Source: Anticarsia gemmatalis (lineage: Eukaryota; Arthropoda; Insecta; Lepidoptera; Erebidae). From it: a stretch of DNA of 64,000 nt. Of this stretch, positions 61,837 to 64,000 are shown in pieces. The position numbers and the translations under genes are program-made. How positions within the stretch are numbered: the first letter of the stretch is position 1; every line of letters starts with the position of its first letter. The stretch lies in NCBI RefSeq assembly GCF_050436995.1, contig NC_134751.1:3596001-3660000 (forward strand). Direction: 5' to 3'. The notes beneath the pieces were generated by a model. The model had not been told where the DNA came from and did no database searches. It saw only the letters and a list, made by a program, of their open reading frames with translations.

Positions 61837-62412
61837 TTCAAAAGATTTACAGAGAGAAAAGATATAAGCTTCTCTCTGACTTGGGTAATACATTTAATTG
61901 AAGATATTTAATAAATCAGCTAAGAAAACATAAATCTTTAACCTTGATAACTTGGTTTATAGTAAAATATACGACAAAATATAATAAAAGAAATTATACC
62001 ACGATAGTCAAAAATATTCTTTCACCAGTTTCACGTCTGAATAATGAAAACATCCAATCAATATTACCTCATCAATTATTAACAGAATTACTTCAAACTT
62101 TTCTTACGAATCGTGTTTCCTTATTATCACTAATTGGAATGTTTTCTTTGAAATAATTATACTAGATTATACTGTTACTTGGCAGACGTGTATATATTAT
62201 AAAATGAAGTATTTTTAGAATTAAAATGTCGTATAACAACTAAGTAGGCCTTGGCATGCACGATTTACTTAGATTATAGTAAATTGTTTTGAGTATTTCT
62301 AGAATCTGTATGAAACAAGTCACCGTCAGCTGCTAAACACTGCGGGTCACTGATGTGCTAAATTCTGAATTTTGTACACCTTCGCTAGCCGCGAACCCTG
62401 TCTACACTTCTA

Positions 62413-62582
62413 CAGTAGCTCAATGCTCCACGATCGAGTACTGACAACCAGTCATCAAGAAATTTTGTATGAAAACTTGATCAGCGCCTCTAACGGGCGT
62501 CGTAGGAACTATTTTGGCAGTACATTTTAAATGTCAAACTTTTGACACTCGACAGTAACGACTGTAGAGAATTGTGCTCCTG
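62413..62582 (-). mobile_element. MITE family copy 10
   Basis: Inverted copy: cagtagctcaatgctc at one end and ctgtagagaattgtgctcct at the other. It contains gatcagcgcctctaacgggc and gcagtacattttaaatgtc. It lies about 580 bp after copy 9 in the opposite orientation. Confidence 0.75.
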
Positions 62583-62768
62583 GACTGCTTTCTTAGTTGT
62601 TGGACTAGTATCGATTTATATGTCTATTTTTAGGTTTCTAATAGTATATTTCTATGGGTAATTTAAAACTCATTTGTTTCAGACTTAAATATAACATTCA
62701 TTCATGAAAGCACTTGAAATTGTTGACAGTGGCATGATATTTTGGCCTGTTGCTAAGCAGCAACATGG

Positions 62769-62801
62769 CGTCTCTCTCTCTCTCTCTCTCACTCTCTCTC
62801 T
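62769..62801 (+). repeat. (TC)n microsatellite
   Basis: About 15 TC units with one A interruption. Confidence 0.9.
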
Positions 62802-62857
62802 GCCTTGAATTTCGTCTAATTTATTTTTTAAATATTATGTTTGTTCCTTTTGTATAG

Positions 62858-62950
62858 TTTTGGCCAACGTCACAACCCCTTATTCGGGAAGAAACCCTTG
62901 CCCAGCAGTGGGAAAGCAGTGGACTTGAAAAATAAATGTAAAGTGTATCA
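62858..62950 (+). repeat. Non-LTR or SINE 3' tail
   Basis: The sequence ggccaacgtcacaacccctt, then gaagaaacccttgcccagca, then gtgggaaagcagtgg. It is the clearest copy of this tail in the window. Confidence 0.55.
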
Positions 62951-63392
62951 AACATCTTGCTAAACTTTTAACAGTAAACAAAAAAAATCGGGTTTTAATG
63001 ACAATACGATTAACTAATTTATGATCAGTACTATTATGCTTTTCAATTTATTATTTCATTAAAATTGTATTACTTGATATAAATTAGATTCGTATCGAAT
63101 TCTAATAAAATATATTTTCAATTATTCTCAAAGAATATTAATACTTTAATACACTTCAATGGTTTAAATAATTGATATTGATTTCGAAAATCATAATTCG
63201 TTTGAGCTTGTTATGCGTAGTTATTAATAGTATTGAAAAGCCTTATTATGTTATAATAATATTGGAGTTTTTTAGTAGATTTAATTTATAATATCTCGTA
63301 TTAGTTACAAACATTAAATGAATAAATTTTTGATACAATTATTTTCAGAAAGTATCCCACATTTAATATAAACAATCAATAAGATTCTTCGG

Positions 63393-63428
63393 AACACGCC
63401 ACAGGCGCTGACTAGTTTTCATTATGTA
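63393..63428 (+). mobile_element. Possible fragment of the MITE family
   Basis: Only cacaggcgctgactagttttcat resembles the family centre (aggcgctgatcagattttcat). Neither terminal repeat is present. Confidence 0.3.
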
Positions 63429-63834
63429 AATAATTTTATTCCTCGATTGATTCATGTCCCTAAAGTTGAGAAGTGGTCCATCTACTGCAGTAAAATTCGG
63501 GCAAAATGAAGAAGAAAAATCTCTAAAAAGTGTTACATAAAACACTTCACAAATCAAGAAGTAAAGGAAAACAAAATGAATCAGTTCCCTACAAAAGTTC
63601 CGTGAGTTAATCACGAAAGACTTGCAATGGCAACGAGCCAAGCTCCTTGGTAATTACACATTGTGTACTTGTTATTGTCTCCTTAAAATCTATTCACTTG
63701 TTATATCTACAGTCCCTTTTCTCAAATATCTCTTGAGTATTTTTCCTTTCATTTAAATTTTGTCAAAAACTGTTTCGGTATACCCTATTCTGTGTATACT
63801 TGGCGTATTTTAACGTTTTTTAGTAACAGAATTC

Positions 63835-63988
63835 CAGTAGCGCGATTCTCGACTATTTGAACTATCGAGTATCGAGTGTTTGACATTTAAAATGTTCTTC
63901 TATGAGGCGCTGATCAGATTTTCATACAAAATTGATCGATGGCTACATGGTTGTCAATACTGGGTAGTTGTACAGAATCGGGCTACTG
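63835..63988 (+). mobile_element. MITE family copy 11
   Basis: It starts cagtagcgcgattctcgac and ends cagaatcgggctactg, the best pair of termini in the window. It has an internal deletion between the palindromic core and aggcgctgatcag. No clear target duplication is visible. Confidence 0.8.
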
Positions 63989-64000
63989 GTTTGCATGAAG

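Noticed and set aside
1..64000. CRISPR array, bacterial operon or rRNA
   Set aside because: No regularly spaced repeats, no coding-dense stretch, and no rRNA-like conserved sequence.

Overview
The window reads as nuclear DNA from an insect, very probably a moth or butterfly. It is AT-rich and gene-poor, with no bacterial gene order, rRNA or CRISPR array. It is littered with short interspersed repeats of types I know from lepidopteran genomes: Helitron-like ends of the form A|TC...CTAG|T, tails carrying 'cccagcagtggga', and SINE-like tails carrying 'ttcgggtataaaag'. Long stop-free frames occur at about the rate expected by chance at this base composition: a rough estimate gives about five or six frames over 100 codons. 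I therefore read most open frames as noise.

The one protein-coding feature I can support well is on the minus strand at 31801-32074. It is an internal exon with a branch-point-like CTAAC, a pyrimidine tract and an AG acceptor. It has a 5' leader with several upstream ORFs, a start codon in good context with an in-frame stop ahead of it, 26 hydrophobic codons that look like a signal peptide or membrane anchor, and a GTGAGT donor. Under this reading 1-31800 is first coding intron or downstream exons, and 32075-64000 is 5'UTR intron, promoter or intergenic DNA. I could not identify the protein. Four much weaker candidate exons (47-199 plus, 8155-8284 minus, 20101-20184 plus, 22058-22149 plus) are listed at low confidence.

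Most of the rest is repeats. A 150-190 bp MITE-like family with 19-nt terminal inverted repeats has eleven recognisable copies in both orientations (about one per 6 kb), four of them after 59.7 kb. Helitron-like elements form at least three subfamilies: 6212-6457 with 10052-10298, 4353-4537 with 39618-39804, and 14826-15011; 28139-28338 and related fragments add to these. Fragments of several SINE and non-LTR families are scattered throughout. A decayed Ty3/gypsy-type reverse transcriptase lies at 52574-52840, with the DLATGFHQ-like and YLDD boxes in the same frame at the expected distance.

Structure not explained by these classes includes a near-perfect 19-bp hairpin with a 3-nt loop (27485-27525), a perfect 15-bp hairpin (37565-37610), a 17-bp hairpin (49740-49779) and a 150-bp foldback centred on AGTTGGCCAACT (about 36150-36298). 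Four TGACGTCA octamers fall within 6 kb (40.9-46.9 kb), and one of them sits beside a 16-bp perfect palindrome. I see no clear new multi-gene system here. The best leads are the uORF-rich gene start, the MITE family, the hairpins and the CRE-like cluster.
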